From Cinclus cinclus (taxonomy: Eukaryota > Chordata > Aves > Passeriformes > Cinclidae), in NCBI RefSeq assembly GCF_963662255.1, contig NC_085047.1, positions 92,635,619-92,699,618 of the forward strand: 64,000 nt of DNA. Reading direction: 5' to 3'. A model generated the notes under the pieces. It did no database searches and was not told the DNA's origin. It was given only the letters and a program-made list of their open reading frames with translations. Within the stretch, counting starts at the first letter, position 1, and every line of letters begins with the position of its first letter. Of the stretch, positions 10,579 to 24,089 are shown one piece after another. Position numbers and translations under genes: made by a program.

Positions 10579-12312
10579 CCTGTGAAAAATGCCTGCGGGG
10601 GCCATGTTTTAAAGCAACCTCCACGTCAAAACCAACATAATTCTGAAATAAAACTCTAGACCTTTCTGCTGCCTGTCTGATGCAGGACTGACCCTTCAGC
10701 ATTCATCCAGCTCTTAAATCTGATTTAAAATCACAAAGGTGAGGGGAGGAGAAACACTAGGTACATACACTGTTATTTTTGTCTGGTCAAGTAGGCATTT
10801 TCCATGGTGTCTTTGCAAGAACCGTTCTTCCTAGCTATGGGTGCTGCGTGAATGCTTAGGATGACAGCTTAAAGTAAGACCAGCCAATCTATACAGCCTG
10901 TGAATCTGTGTCTCTGGAAATGCTCATGCATTTGTGATATAATTACATAATATAGGACCGTTTGTTTTTATATGAGTTTGCTTTATATATATGTATTACT
11001 GATCTCTTTAAACAGCTTCTACACTAATATGAACACGTTCAGGTAGATAAGGTACTTAAGCTAGAGTGTTTTAAAAATAAGCAAAAAAAAAAAAAAGAAT
11101 AAAATGGTGAGTCTTTTAAGGCATCTTAGCAGCAAGCTGGAGAACAAGCCTCCTGGCTGAGCTTCTCAACAGCAGTGATTTCCTCCCAGGAAATTCAGCA
11201 GCGCAACGAAGCCAAATGAATTCAACCCTTGGCCCATCTGAATGTGCTGGAAGGGAATCCAGCCTTTAGCTGGATTTCTTCCTTACAGATCTCTTAAATG
11301 ACTTCAAATGCTGTGCCTGTGGTGGTGGGGAGCCTGGGGGCAGGACTCTACTGTAAAAGCCATGAGTCACACATAATGTGCCACTTTCTGCAACAGTGCA
11401 TCAATCCCTCTAGAGTCTTTTCAAAGTTAATGAACATCTCTGGGTGCAGTGGTCTCATGCCTTAAGTTTGAAGGCTAACTTCTGTTTACCACTTGTTAGG
11501 AAAGTTTATTTCAAGAGAAAATTGCTGTAGATTCAGGGCACATGTCCTCAGACATTTCAGAACGAAGAAGCATCTTGGATATGTTTGTGTTCAAATCCAC
11601 TTGCTACAGTTCTGTGCCCAAGAAAATTTTGTCCAAGTAAAATATAATTGCCAGAATCTGGTTATATTCGGGATGTCTCTAGGTTCTTAATTACTGTGGA
11701 TCCTATTTTGCAAAGATCTGGAACATGTGCTGGAGTCCAAGAGACTTCCATGTAATTTAAGCTGCTGTAACGTAGGCTTGGCCGCAAGCAGTTGCTGAAT
11801 AAGCACGGGAGTGCACACACACTCTTAGACCCAAGAAGGTGCTTGAGTGCTGCACCAAATCGTGGCCTCCTGCTAAAACCTGACTTTCTATCCCTTTCTG
11901 TGCTGATAAAGGTCTGGTTTCCTCCAGGCATGCCAGTCCAGGCATGATGTGCCAGGCAGCCCTCCACTTTCAGGGGGTTTGTGCTGAAGAGGGCAGCTCT
12001 GTACAAATATTTCTCTGGAGTCATGGGAATTACAGCATGCATGACCACTAAACTCATGCAAAACCCAGCACTTTTTCCTTAAAAGATGGGGGGAAATGTT
12101 TACTCTTGCACTCTTTGCAGTTACAAAGGTAGCATTTCCTGCACAGTAACTAGAGCCTAAGTTAATTGCCTTAGTTAACCTAAAAAACACTAAGCATAGT
12201 AGATGTATCTATATAATACCTGTCCAGGTTCAATGACACCCTTGCATTGTACACATCCAACTGATTCCTGTCTGCTTGCTTTTCTCTTCATAGGTCATTT
12301 TTTGTCTGTCAG

Positions 12313-12393
12313 AGCTTGCACCTCCGTTTCCCCTGTTTTACGTACAGTCACTGTGAGAATGATGTATACATTACAACACCTTGTTTTGCTGCT
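12313..12393 (+). other. candidate exon (81 nt), weak
   Basis: A pyrimidine-rich acceptor (attttttgtctgtcag) ends at 12312 and a GTAAGT donor starts at 12394. The 81 bases between them are open in two of three frames; the first frame gives 27 codons with four cysteines. The length is a multiple of three, so skipping it would keep the frame. I recognise no protein family. It is below the other exon candidates because two frames are open, which carries no coding information. Confidence 0.12.
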
Positions 12394-12399
12394 GTAAGT

Positions 12400-15300
12400 C
12401 CTGACACCTGGCACCAGGAACATGTGTGACTCAGGGAGTTATGCAGGCCTGTACATGGACATTGAAGATGCACTGAGGCAAGGATGACAAAACCAAGAGA
12501 TCTTATGACCTTTGAAACAAAGTTAAATGTTTGCCCAAGTCAACAGAAACATACTTATTGATTTATGTTCACAAAAATTTACATGTACAGTGTGCTAGTT
12601 GTCAAATGCATATTAAACACAGAAGAACTACAAAGCCAGTTACTAGACTAAAATTGACTTCTGCTGGCAATATATGATGTAATTTTTGGGTTTAGTTATG
12701 TTGAGAAGTGTGCCTCTGATTTTCCCTGCTTGGGTTTTTGCATTCTCCCTAAAGATTGAATCTAAGCTAAACAACTACAGAAACTGCACTGCTGAATAAA
12801 CAATGCTTTCTTTTATATTTGGATATCACAGATGTACAAGGGACAAGCTATTATCCAACTCAGGATCCCGTGGAATAGTCATGTGTTGGACTCTGGGCAA
12901 GTAAATTGGGCTGTTCGGAAGCCTGCTCACTGGTGCTGCTGGGTCAGCAGCTGCTCTATAGCAATGGCTGCAGCCAAAGGCAGAGGAAGGAACTTCAAGG
13001 CTCAAACTGTTTCTGAATTCGACCCCTCTCTACTTTGTCTTCTCCAAGATCTCACAGCTCTCTTGGTACCTGCTGTGAAGAGGAAGGGGCTCAGTGGAGC
13101 CCAGTGGAGCTCAGTGGTATTCCTGTCATCCAGTGGCCCTAACCACCCAAATTCCTACCCTTGCTGAAACCTGCTGCTACGTTTCCCAGTAAAGCAGGGC
13201 AACTTTTTTTTTTTCCTTTGCAAATGAGGCATTCATAAGAACAGTAACTAGGGCAGGAATGTTCCAGCAAAGAATAATAGGCATTTCCTATGTGCACTTT
13301 CTATGTGAACACAGGTATATAACAGCACAGCCTGGGCTTCTGTTGTGTGAGGTAATGTATATCAGTGTTTGTAGAACTGGGGCCAAAATCTCTCAGCACC
13401 GGTGCTGTATTTCCACTTGTTTTGTACTAGGGTCTTCCTGTGAATCCCCTGTGGGAGCAGTTCAGTGGTACTTAAAGAGATGGTATTTCTGTAATTATCT
13501 AATGATTGCTCCAAGTTTCTTTCTTGTGCTTGTTAAACCTCCATTCCAGTGAAAGTGTAACCCCACACTACTGAATTTGGATAAAATGTGATTGGGAATC
13601 AACATTAATTCCCCAGTAGTCTTTGGAGTAGGTACTGTTGGCTTACTTTTATTATTTCCGGTTTGAAAACACTGAATTCAGACTGGATCACTCTGAATAG
13701 AGTGAAAAGTTTCAAAGGTAGTGGAGTGTTCAAATGGAGCTGTAATTCTCCATTAGATTCTTTTTATTGGCTCAAAAAGTCATGGGACATTTATTTCTTT
13801 AATAAATACTATAACAATTATCTGAATTCCTGTTAGTTGCTATAAATCTCACTTCTAAATTCTGTATTTTTTAATGCAGTAAGGAATCAACAGTGAATTG
13901 GATCATATTTATACTCAACAACCTTTCAGTTACTTATCCCTTAATTAATACTGTTTTATGCTCTTTCTTAATTCCTTTATGTGCTCATTCTCCCTGTGTG
14001 GGACACAGGAGTCCAACACCAAAAAAAATAAGGAAAAATTAAGAGTGTCTTGGGTTACTTCCTTCTGGTTCCTACTTTTTTTATTAATTTTTCACAATCA
14101 GCCTTAAATATTACACCTCCATTTGAATTTTCAGCTGCTGAATCATGACCAGCTGAAGATCCAGTAGCCCTGCACTACTGCATATAACTCAAGGGGTTAT
14201 GCTGTTTTTTACTGCTTGGCACATACTCAGGAATGGCAACTTAGCTTAGCAGTTGGAACATATGGCAGGGGGAGATAGGCCAGCATCTTGGATGAAGATG
14301 CATATATTTTGTACTCTCATGGTATGATGCATTCTTGTGCTTTGCAGATGGCACCTCAGAACTGTGGCTCTGGAAACTAATTTTGCCCAGCCACGCAGGT
14401 CTGATGACACAAGCACAAGGTTCATCTGTTTCTGCAGACACTACTGCACACTGCAGATATCCTAGGCAGGAATTTTTCTGAGAACACCTGCATCTCAGTT
14501 GCTGTGGTAAGCAGAAAAAAAAAAAAAAAAGCTCAGGAACCTATGACTAGCCTTTGTATTTAGAGAGAACAATTCAGCCAGACACGATCACTACCCTCAT
14601 GTAACACTTGGTCGCTGTTTCTCCTGAAAGTTTATTACATCGTGGCAGTCAGGGTGAGAGTAATGGGAATACATTGATCTTGTGGGAGCTGGAAAGCGGG
14701 ATTTATTCTAATTGACAGAGGTCTAACATTGCCTTTGATTTGCCAGCAGCTTCCCTGCAAACAGACCAGCAATCAGTCCTCAGAGAAATTGCTTTTGTAC
14801 CACATAGGGATTATAGTACTAATAGTGCCTCTCTCAAAACTTGTTTGTATTTTACGTCTGCCTCTCTGGCTCCACAAAACCAGCATCATGTTACAGGTGC
14901 AAGTGGATCAAGGGCTCACTAGGCAGGTTTCAGGCAACAGATTCTGTGCAGCTAACAGAACTGCAGATTAAGGCATGAGCACTTTCTGTTCTCTGGCATA
15001 ATTTGCATTATTTAAAATCACTCTGGGAACATTTTTTAAATGCAATGGGCTGGAGTGCAGTTTTTCTCAGAACTGTACTCCTTCCTCTCCAACCTTATTA
15101 TTTGTGGTACTGTGTCACTGATTTGATCAGGGAGATCATGCAGGGAGATAATTTAAGAGAATATCAGGCAGACATATTTTCAAAGATCATTTTCCTGCAT
15201 ATGCAGTGGGATGAGCTTCACATGAGCTACTGTCAAGCATTCTTACCTTGCTTTTTTTTTCTCCACATATTTCTGTGCTTTCTGTAGGACAGACAGCCTC

Positions 15301-18110
15301 AGTACTAGTCTGTGCTTTTTGCTAGATATTCAGCTGAAACAGCAAAGAATTTGGCAGTAAATAAAGCCATGGGTACTGGACACGAACAGTTAAATTGTAT
15401 TGTCTACCTGAAACAGGAAGGTTAAAAAAGAAGGAGAAATTGGAATGAAAAACTGATATGTCAGGCAATGAATGGGATACTGTCTGGAGTAATGTGAAAA
15501 TTACTGCCTGTTTACAGTGTACCAAGGGGCTTCTTTATTTTATTTTTTTAGATGATTCCAAAGAACTATTATTTACAGGACCCCTGAGCAACTGTTTCCA
15601 CATTGAGCTAAGACAAGGGAACTGTTGCTGGCACCACCAATAATATATGTCTGCCTGCTACCAGCAGGCTGGAAAGCTCAAACACCTGCAGGGTAAGGGA
15701 TGGATTCTAGGAGGAACCTCCTCCCATCACACAACTTCTGTGGGCACAAAAGATACACATATTTTTGACAGCATGAGAATAGATAAGAGCATTTGCTGCC
15801 TGCAAATGAAATGCTAAAACAGCAGAGAGGTGCCATAATACCATCCTGCATTCAGATATTGTGTAAATTAGCAAGAGATTTCAGAAGGTACCTTATTATC
15901 CTCAGCAGAAGGAACCAATGTGCTACAATCATAGCATAGATTTAAGGCAAATTTGAAGACTTAGAATAGAAAAATATCTGCCCTCTAAATTTGTGGTGCT
16001 CTGTCTCCCTTATTTTTTTCCAATTTTTAGACTTCAGCTGACTACCTGGGGTGCCTGATTTAGTCTTTCTGACTACTATTGCATCCAAAATCTTCAGTGA
16101 TTCAGACTGCTACTGACAAACCCTGGTCCTTTCTGCAGTCACTGGAGAGAAGCAATTTCCATGCCTAAGTGCAGATCTGACTAGGACCCATCATTGTATT
16201 TTCTGGTTTTTTCTCCATAAGCAGGAAGAACAAATAATTCTGAAGCACTGAGAAAAATATTTTCTACCTTCCTGGGTCTCATCTGTCATGGTTTCCCTGA
16301 GAAGAACACAAGAAGAGGACCACATATTTAAGTTTTTTCTATGGCTTTTGTTTGCTTCAAAGATTGAGCTGAATTTTCTTTTTCTTTCTTCTTCTATCTG
16401 AGGGGCCCGAGAACATGAGTAGCTCTTCTCTTCAGCCCATTTCAAAAGTATGTTAAGTGCAGGAGCATTGTTGCATCATTTGTTCTTCACAAGTGTATAG
16501 AAATTAAAATTCAGTTCTAAAAGAGTGCACAGCACCGGTATGATAAAAATCTTTTTAATTGAGTTATTTAAGAGAAGATGTTTACTTACTCCTTATCTCA
16601 GTGACCAATCTATCTACATCCAGGCACTTTTCCACAATGCATAAAAAAAAAAAGGGCACATAAGATTTTGAAATCTTCAGAAACAGAAAAAGTCTTGAAT
16701 GTCTTGGGCAGTTTTTCTGTGATTACACATCTGAAAAAGAACAGAAAAAACCCTGAAAAATACTTTGAACTTTGACATAGTGATCTCTGTTTTCACTCTT
16801 ACTAAGCAAAACTTTGGACATGGACATTCTGAGGGGGTTGTTTAATGATAAATTAAAATCTTCTTGTAAACATTAAAGAAAAAAAATAGCACAAATGTAA
16901 AGTGAAACACAACTTAGTATTTAATTTTTCATTTATCAGTTGGTCTATCCAAAGTGGAAACCTCAGATGTGAAAATAAAAGAAAGAGTGGAAGACATGAA
17001 GAAATCAAAACCAAAAAAAAGATATGTTAACAGAGTTGCCATACTGAGAAATCAGAGGCTGTTTTATAACATTTTCCAGGCCTTTGTCACAGTATATAAG
17101 ATCTGCCATATACAGGTTGTGTACCTTATTTGAATGATCCCTTGAAATCATTCATGGTGTTTAATGCTGTAAAACATGAAAAAGGCAACAAGAAGGAAAT
17201 GAGATGTCAGCATAGCACCGAAACTATTTTTTCAGCATATTATAGGAGGAGAAGCTATGGCACCTGAAGCTGAAAATCTCTAAGAAGGTGCAAATTTGTT
17301 TTGAAACAAATATCAACAATAAAATACTTATTAGACTATCTGAGCCCTGGAAAGTTAGTTCCAGCATTGACACAATGAGGTTATTTTACCAAGCTGATAG
17401 ACTGTAATGACTATCAAATGTGTTCAAGGAAATAAAACCCTGTAGTAAAGTCAATCCCATCCAGAACCTGATTGGCTTTTAGAGGTCAAGCTTGATTACC
17501 TCGATTTCATTAGTAAAAAACACCACAAGACTAGCAGACACTTAGAACCATCAAATGACTTTTTTTTCCTTGTGGTCTCACAGAGTAGATGTCACGTGTA
17601 GAGGTGACATAAGACTGACACAGACATTGATTCTTCTTCATGAGATTTGCACAGGACTTTTTAACAGTCTTTTGGCTGTGAAGAAGTTGTCAAATACACT
17701 TTTTTCCCCCTGGAACCTCTATCTGTAAGAAAGTGTGAAAAATGGTGGTATACTGAGGGAAATGGTTTAAACATTCTAGACAAACACAAGAGAAGAGCTT
17801 GAGTGCATGGAACTGCTGGTGGTGCATCACACCTAACACAAGTTGCTTACAGATGTTCCTGTTAGACACTGTGTGGTGGCCTTCTGAACACAGAAAGACA
17901 TGCTATAGTCTAGTGTGAAGAGCCTGTGTTGCATCCATTTTTCTTATTTCCCTGGGCAGAAATTATGTTTTCTCTGAGAATGTTACCTGGTAAATAGATA
18001 ATACCTTCTTACTGTTGCCAGTTGTCTTATTGAACGTATAGATGGAAGACTAAATGGATATATAGATTAGGAGATATTAAAAATTATATGTAACAAGATT
18101 TTAGAAAACA
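12400..18110. other. unannotated DNA
   Basis: No gene or repeat family was recognised. It contains A/T homopolymers (A16 at 14515-14530) and an inverted repeat around a CACGTG core at 17589-17610. The longest open frames are near 110 codons (12832-13167 +) and unremarkable. Confidence 0.6.
17589..17610. promoter_or_regulatory. inverted repeat ATGTCAC/GTGACAT with an internal CACGTG E-box
   Basis: ATGTCAC at 17589-17595 is perfectly inverted at 17604-17610 with an 8-base spacer, and CACGTG (USF/MYC/TFEB-type E-box) sits at 17593-17598. Both features fall just after a splice-acceptor-like pyrimidine run ending at 17583. A dimeric transcription-factor site is possible; chance is equally so. Confidence 0.25.
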
Positions 18111-18111
18111 G

Positions 18112-18202
18112 ACTGGACATGGCCCTGCTTTAGGTGCCCCTGTTGAATAGTGGGGTAGGACAAGATAAAACCTGGAGGTGCAGTCCAACCTGTGATTGTG
18201 TA
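18112..18202 (+). mobile_element. CR1 LINE 3'-end fragment
   Basis: The segment aligns by eye to the CR1 3' terminus: the 'gaacatggccctgcttTAGGTGcccCTG' part, then 'ggggTAGGACaaGAT', then 'cagTCCAACCTgtgATTgTG'. CR1 is the dominant avian LINE and inserts as 5'-truncated copies. Only about 90 bases remain and several substitutions are present, so this is an old copy without coding capacity. Confidence 0.75.
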
Positions 18203-18204
18203 GT

Positions 18205-21200
18205 AACATCACAAAAGATGATCATTGTCTTTGCTCAGAAAACAACAGCTCATGTCACACTCTTATGATGAAAATAGTAACCATGTGAGCCTTAATTTTA
18301 GTGTCAATCCTACCTTTTAATATAGAGATGTCAACCTTCTTGCAGACAGCTGCTTGGTGGTGGTTGTGAGCTCAGTTGGTGTCAGCAGTATAATCTGGGC
18401 TGATACTACATCCCAATGAAACTTACTGAGCCCATTTTTCACATATGCCCCAAACATCTGACATGGCTTCACAGAACTTTGTGAAAACATCATATTTATG
18501 TTGTGGATAGATGTACTTTGGGATCCAGAGTGCCTCTGCATCATGTGTGAGCTTTCCAAGGTGTAAGCAGTCATTCCTCCTGCCTGCCACCGGATCAGAA
18601 GGTTTGTGTGGCAGCTGTAGAGCCACTGCCCTGGAAAGACCAATCTGTCTTTGAAGAACCTTGTGCTACTGTCACTGTGAGACTGGAGCTCTGCCAGCAC
18701 CCACATTGCCATGAGGGCTGGTGGGTACACCAGGAAAGTAAAATCCCTGAGCCTCTCCTTCCCACAGCCCTCCCACAGCCCTCCCACACAGGTGTTTGCA
18801 GAGCTGAGTGCCAGCTTTCAAACCAGTCCAATTAAAAAAAATACTCTTTGGATAACCATATTAGTGCCTGAAATTGTCAACTATTAATCAAAAATATCCT
18901 CTGATGGAGCCCTGCAGAAGGAACTGGAACTGAACCCAATTACATACCATATTTTAATTATATTTCAGCAATGCTGTTCTGCCCATGGTGGTTTTCCATA
19001 CAACATTTACAAGGTGGGAACTGTCACTGCTCAAACAGAGTTCAAGCAATTAGCATACCATTTAAAACTTAATCTTTGAAAGTTTTTTTTCATTGAGGTT
19101 TCATGTTGCAAAGAAAAGATGGTCATAGATTTCACAAACATTCCTGCAAATAATTTTTCCCATTTTTCTGATACCTATGATGTTGGTAAAAAAATAGTAG
19201 CTTTTCTGACTGTCACTGGGAAGAAAGAGAAGTATTTTAGGAATTTTTTTAAGTGTTCTTTTTTCATATACTTCTATTTTCATGGGACAAATTAAATATA
19301 GTTGGGGCTTAGAATATGAAGGTGTTTTGATAGGTGAATGTTGGTGCTATACTCAGAAATTATCAGCTTCTTCTAGGGAAGTATTTCTTGAGGACATTTG
19401 CCACCCTGGGACTTCAGCAAATTGCACTAACTAATGAACATTGAATGTGCCTAAACTTAACCAGACACTTAACCAGAAAGTGGAGAACACAATTCTGCCT
19501 TCTCCCCCTGGCTCCCATATTCTCCTTATATTTGGCATCCTGTACCTCAGAAATACATGGATGTGTGTGCAGTGTGTTAGTGCTGAGTGGTTGTACTGTG
19601 TTTCAATGTGGTATTCTTGATGGTTTGTGTTTTGGGGGGTTTTAAATGGAGGAAGAGCTTGGTTTCAGCATGGCCCTAGGAAACCATTGCTTTTAGGAGT
19701 GCTACTGCCTACTGCTGTTGTAAAGAATGCAAGAGGAGGATGCAGCAGTGATGACTTTTATCAATAATGATAACTGCTTTTTGTTTATATTTCTGAAATC
19801 TAGCTTGCATACTATTTAGTGTAGTGTTTCTGATACATGTTCCAACTCCCACATAGAAGTAGCTACTTTCAATACAGTTGCAGTGAGCTGCCTACACTTA
19901 AAATATGCCAGCTGATCTTGTGTTTTCCTGCAGGATGCTTTTAGTAGGCATGAAAAAATACGGTACAGACTTGTCATGGGCTTTATGAGAAAACTTCTGT
20001 ATCCGAATTCCTCTGGCTGGCTGGCTAACAGGCCATATCCAGCCTGATTTCCTGTCTTACAAGTAGTTTTACCATAATTCTTTGACCAGTGGATGAGGAG
20101 CAGCCTTTCATAGACTCTCAGGACACCACTTCGAGTAATTTCCTCATAACTAGTAATTCATTTCCGGAGCTAGAAGTGGTCTAAACTGAGCTCCAAAGTG
20201 ACCATTAACTTTTTCTCTTTCAAGCAGAGCCAGTGATTATTTTTTCCCTCTGTGTGCACACTTGCATATCTTTACAAACAGGGCACTGTTAGATTTCTAC
20301 CCTGCCATAAACTCTGACTGTAATACCTCATCTGCTACTGACCTGAAGTGAACTCCGAGGAGAGGGAACAGTAATAAAGCAAAACCCAGCAAACAGTGTG
20401 AAGCTTTTGTAAGATCTTATATAACTGGATTGGCTATATTGGGAACTTGCCTTTGGTTTTAATTATAGATTTAAGGGTGCACTTATCGGGCTCTGTGCCA
20501 TCTCTTTGCTCCCTCCCTTCACTCTCGATTTGCTTTATATAATGAGCAGCCACTACAAAAAGGATGTTTTTCCCCCTTCCTTTCAGGAAGAGGACAGGCC
20601 GACAAAAGTTCACTGGGGGTTGGGGAGGTCTAATGTGTTAATTGTCTCGTGTGTCACTCTGGTCTCAGGCTTCAGCCTGGTCCCTCCAGAAGGTTTCAAA
20701 GATCAGCTGTCAGAGCCCAGCAAAAATGTGTGGTGTTCCAAAACTGGCCAATGTTTCTTCCCTAAAACTGGGGTTGAGTGACAAGTACCTCTTTGAACTT
20801 GCAGAAGAGTGTCAAGAGAATGACAACCCCCAAATCTACCCAGATCTATCTCTTACTCACATCTGTTCACCAGCACACACAAAAATTACTTTCACAGAAG
20901 CAGAGCCAGAGCAGATGCAAAGCAACAAGGTCTTCTGAGGGCATCATGAACCCTTAATGAAACCTGACTTGAGATTTGGATGCGTAAAAAATTTTAAAAG
21001 ATATCTAAGTCAACTTTTGCTGCCTGAGCATCACTTCTTGACTAAATCTTTCACTCAATTTGTACTCATTTTCCTGGTGACTTTTACCTCTCAGAGCCTC
21101 TGCTGTATCAATTGTTATATGCGCATAGGAAGAGAGGCTTGTAAAGCAATAGAGAAGCTGTCCTGCAGAATTATTCTGGCTGTGCCTTAAAGGGTAGACA

Positions 21201-23160
21201 CCTGCTGCCTCCTTTGAGTGGTCCCAAGCTCAGAAATCAAGTGTCTGAATCTGCTGTTCATAGTCCCTTGAAGAGCTATCTGGAGTTAACTGCCCTGCCA
21301 CATTCAAGAAGGTGATGACAGAGCTAGTGGCTATGCCCCTGCTCTAGCTTAGATGTCTTCAGCTTTTTGTTTCAATCTTGTGTATGGGAAGACGGGGATT
21401 AGTAAAATCAGAAAAAAAATGGGTTACTGTGTGAGCAGGATTCCTCTAAATCAATGAAATTAACAGTATTAATGTCCACTATCCATAGTAAGTAGAGGGG
21501 TTCTGTGATGTAAGGATAATGAAAGTACATGGGAGGAGTGCAGGATACTTGATCATCACAACACAAAGGCAGGCCAAATCCACTATGGCTGTCTCACAGC
21601 CTGGAGCTAAAAAACTCTGCTTGCCCTCCTGTTGCTCTAAAATCCAGGCAAAACACAGCAGGGGAATTAAGAGTTCACTGTTTAAACAGCTGTTTTTGAT
21701 CCTATAAAAGAAAAGATCCTAAAATGCTTGTAACAGTCCATCTCTTAAATTACAAATGTAACGGCATAGCTCCTGGTTATCCTTTCACGGATACCAAGTT
21801 ATAAATATTGCTAAAGACAGCAAAACTTTGGGGAAATGGTGAACCTGACTCTCCTTAACAGCAGCCTACTTCTTACCAGCCCTGTGAGTACTGAAGAATT
21901 TGTCATTCCAGAAAATTGTACATCATGTTGACAAGTGAAATTACAAAAAAGACTTCTCCTAACAAAATTATGGCTGAACAGACAGAAAGTTTCAATCCTA
22001 AGGTCTTACAGAAGACACTGCTAAACAGTCTGGGCTTCTAGGTCGATATAGATGTACATGCTCTATAGCATAAGTAGGTGTGTTCATCCTTGCTCCCAAC
22101 CCTCAACTGATACCACCGCATCCAGTTTTGCATTCTTTTTTTGTGCTTTTTCCTAGGATGTGACTCAGTGCTTTTCAGAAAGCAGAGCCTTTGTCTGCAT
22201 CATTTTCCCTCCCAATCCTTTACATCACCTGCTTGATCCAGAGTTGGGAGTGACTCATTTTTCTCATAGAAGCACATGTGCACACAATGAGCTGTCTCTC
22301 ATCTAATGGCCCTTCACAGAAACTTATATGTAGGGTCATGATTGTGTTTTGTTGCAGATGCCCAGTGCCCATCTGTAGAGGACAGTCTCTGTCTGTCTCA
22401 GGATTTATATTGTTCTAAATGCTTTAAAGGCTTTGCAAGTGAAAGCAAATGATTTATTTTTTTCCCTTCCTCCCTCACTAGCTAATTTTGTATCTATTAT
22501 TTATTGTGGGAAAGCTATGCCAAACAAGCAATCCCTACATTTTGTTCTGAACTATTTACTGAAGTGAGCTTGAACCTGGAAAAGTTTCTGGAAAAGTTTC
22601 ACCACTGACTCACTCACCACCTTACCTTCGTTGTTTGCCCCGTATGTGAAGATACAATTTTAATGGAATCCCTTAAACTGAATAGAGACACTTGTGGTGG
22701 ACTAAGTAACTAAAACTTATATATGGATTACTGAAATCAAGACATGTACAATGCAGATATGTGAACTAGTCCACCTCTTCTTTTGACCTGTTAGAATCAA
22801 TAGAAAGATGCAAGCACTTCCCAGCAGTAATTTAGCTCAACCTGAATTAGGCAGCTACCATAGGTCACATGGATTACAACAATGAAAAGGCAAAGAAAAA
22901 CAGCTTTGGCGCAGATGTCTACATCTTGTTGCTGTCTATTGTTATGGTGCCTTACATAAATTAAAGTTAGTAAATTCATTGTTGAATAGAGCAGAGATAC
23001 AGGAATTTCCAAAGAGGCAGATTACAACATTATCACAAAATGATACCATTTTAATATTAGATTTTAATTCTTCTGATGAGAGTTCATTTAATCTCAGCAT
23101 TAGGTACAGGCACCTCCTATATCTACTTTGACAGTAACACAGCCAAGGAAAGTTGCAAAT
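18205..23160. other. unannotated DNA
   Basis: No gene was recognised. The longest open frame is 156 codons on the minus strand (18317-18787), without resemblance to a known protein. An 11-bp unit close to ccctcccacag is repeated three times at 18758-18790, and ctggaaaagttt is tandemly duplicated at 22576-22599. The stretch 20460-20740, with several CpGs and pyrimidine-rich segments, looks less decayed than its surroundings and could be a conserved element, but no motif decides this. Confidence 0.55.
22576..22599. repeat. perfect 12-bp tandem duplication
   Basis: ctggaaaagttt occurs twice in immediate succession, likely a replication-slippage duplication. Confidence 0.9.
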
Positions 23161-23162
23161 TG

Positions 23163-24065
23163 TTAGAATAGAATAATGAAATTTCTTAGGTTGAAAAGTA
23201 CTTTTCAGATTATCAGATCCAACGATTAATCAAATGCTGAAAAGTTCACCACTAAACCACGGCCCTAAGCACCCTGATTACAAGTCTTAAATATTTCCAG
23301 CGATTGTGGCTCCACCACATCCCTGGGTAGCCTGTTCCAGTGCTTTACAATGCTGAAGAACTTTTTCCTAATATCCAATCTAAACCACCCCTGGCACAAC
23401 TTGAAGCCCTTTCCTCCTGGCCTATTTCTTGTTTCTTGGGAACAGAGACCAGCCTTTTTCTCAATACAACCTCTTTTTGGGTAGTTGCAGAGAGTAATAG
23501 GGTCCCTACTCAGCTTCCTTTTCTCCAGGCTAAACATCCTCAGCTTCCTCAGCTGCTCCTCATGAGACTTGTGCTCAGGACCTTTCACCAGCTCTATTGC
23601 CTTTCTCAGGACACAACCCAGCCCCTCAATGTCTTTCTTGTAGTGGGGGCCCAGAAGTGAGCGCAGGATTTGAGGTGTGGTCTGATCAGTGCCGAGTGCA
23701 GGGAGACAATCCCTGCCCTGGTCCTGCTGGCCACACTGCTCTCCTGGTTATGCTGCACATGCAGTGTGATGGCACTCAGGATGATCTGCTCCATGTCCTC
23801 CCTACAGGCACTGATGTTGGGCAGAGACCTGTAGTTCCCAGAATCCTCCATATGGCTCTTCTAATAGATTTGGCATCACACTGGTCAATCTCCAGCCAAC
23901 CAGGACCTCACCAGTTATCCAGGACTGCTGGTAAACATTGAAAAGTGGCCTGGTGAGCTCCTTCACCATCCCCCTCCATACCTTTGGGCAGATCTCATCC
24001 AATCCCATAAACTGCTCCAACAGCTTCTCAGAGTTGTGGGCAGGATAAAGGTAGGTAACCACACT
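23163..24065 (-). mobile_element. CR1 LINE copy with an internal deletion in ORF2
   Basis: On the minus strand this reads into the CR1 3' end (terminal 'ATTCTA'-like repeat and 'CTTTTCAACCTAAG' at 23165-23205). Decayed ORF2 frames remain. At 23265-23588 the C-terminal region is visible (EHKSHEEQLRKL, FSLEKRKL, FRLDIRKKFF, HWNRLPRDVVE). At 23802-24060 the upstream reverse-transcriptase region is visible (YQQSWITGEV.. WRL), continuing in another frame as EDSGNYR and MEQIILSAIT. These join near 23740-23747 directly to the segment SVASRTRAGIVSLHSAL, which in intact CR1 follows the catalytic core. The RT core including its FADD motif is therefore missing. Frameshifts and stops rule out function. 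Confidence 0.92.
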
Positions 24066-24089
24066 TAGCAGTAGCATGATTGCCCTGGA

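Larger units (their letters stand above)
7445..12310. other. unannotated DNA with low-complexity tracts
   Basis: No gene or interspersed repeat was recognised. The longest open frames are 131 codons (7963-8358 + and 11662-12057 -) and have no family resemblance; the 7963 frame encodes phenylalanine/leucine-rich hydrophobic sequence of the kind that T-rich DNA yields by chance. Small repeats inside the block are listed separately. Confidence 0.6.

Noticed and set aside
18317..18787. 156-codon minus-strand open frame
   Set aside because: No family resemblance, overlapped by open frames in other phases and on the plus strand, and chance-level length.
23265..24077. Several open frames inside the CR1 copy that could be annotated as genes
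   Set aside because: They are fragments of the CR1 ORF2 protein broken by frameshifts and a deletion, so they are described under the mobile element.
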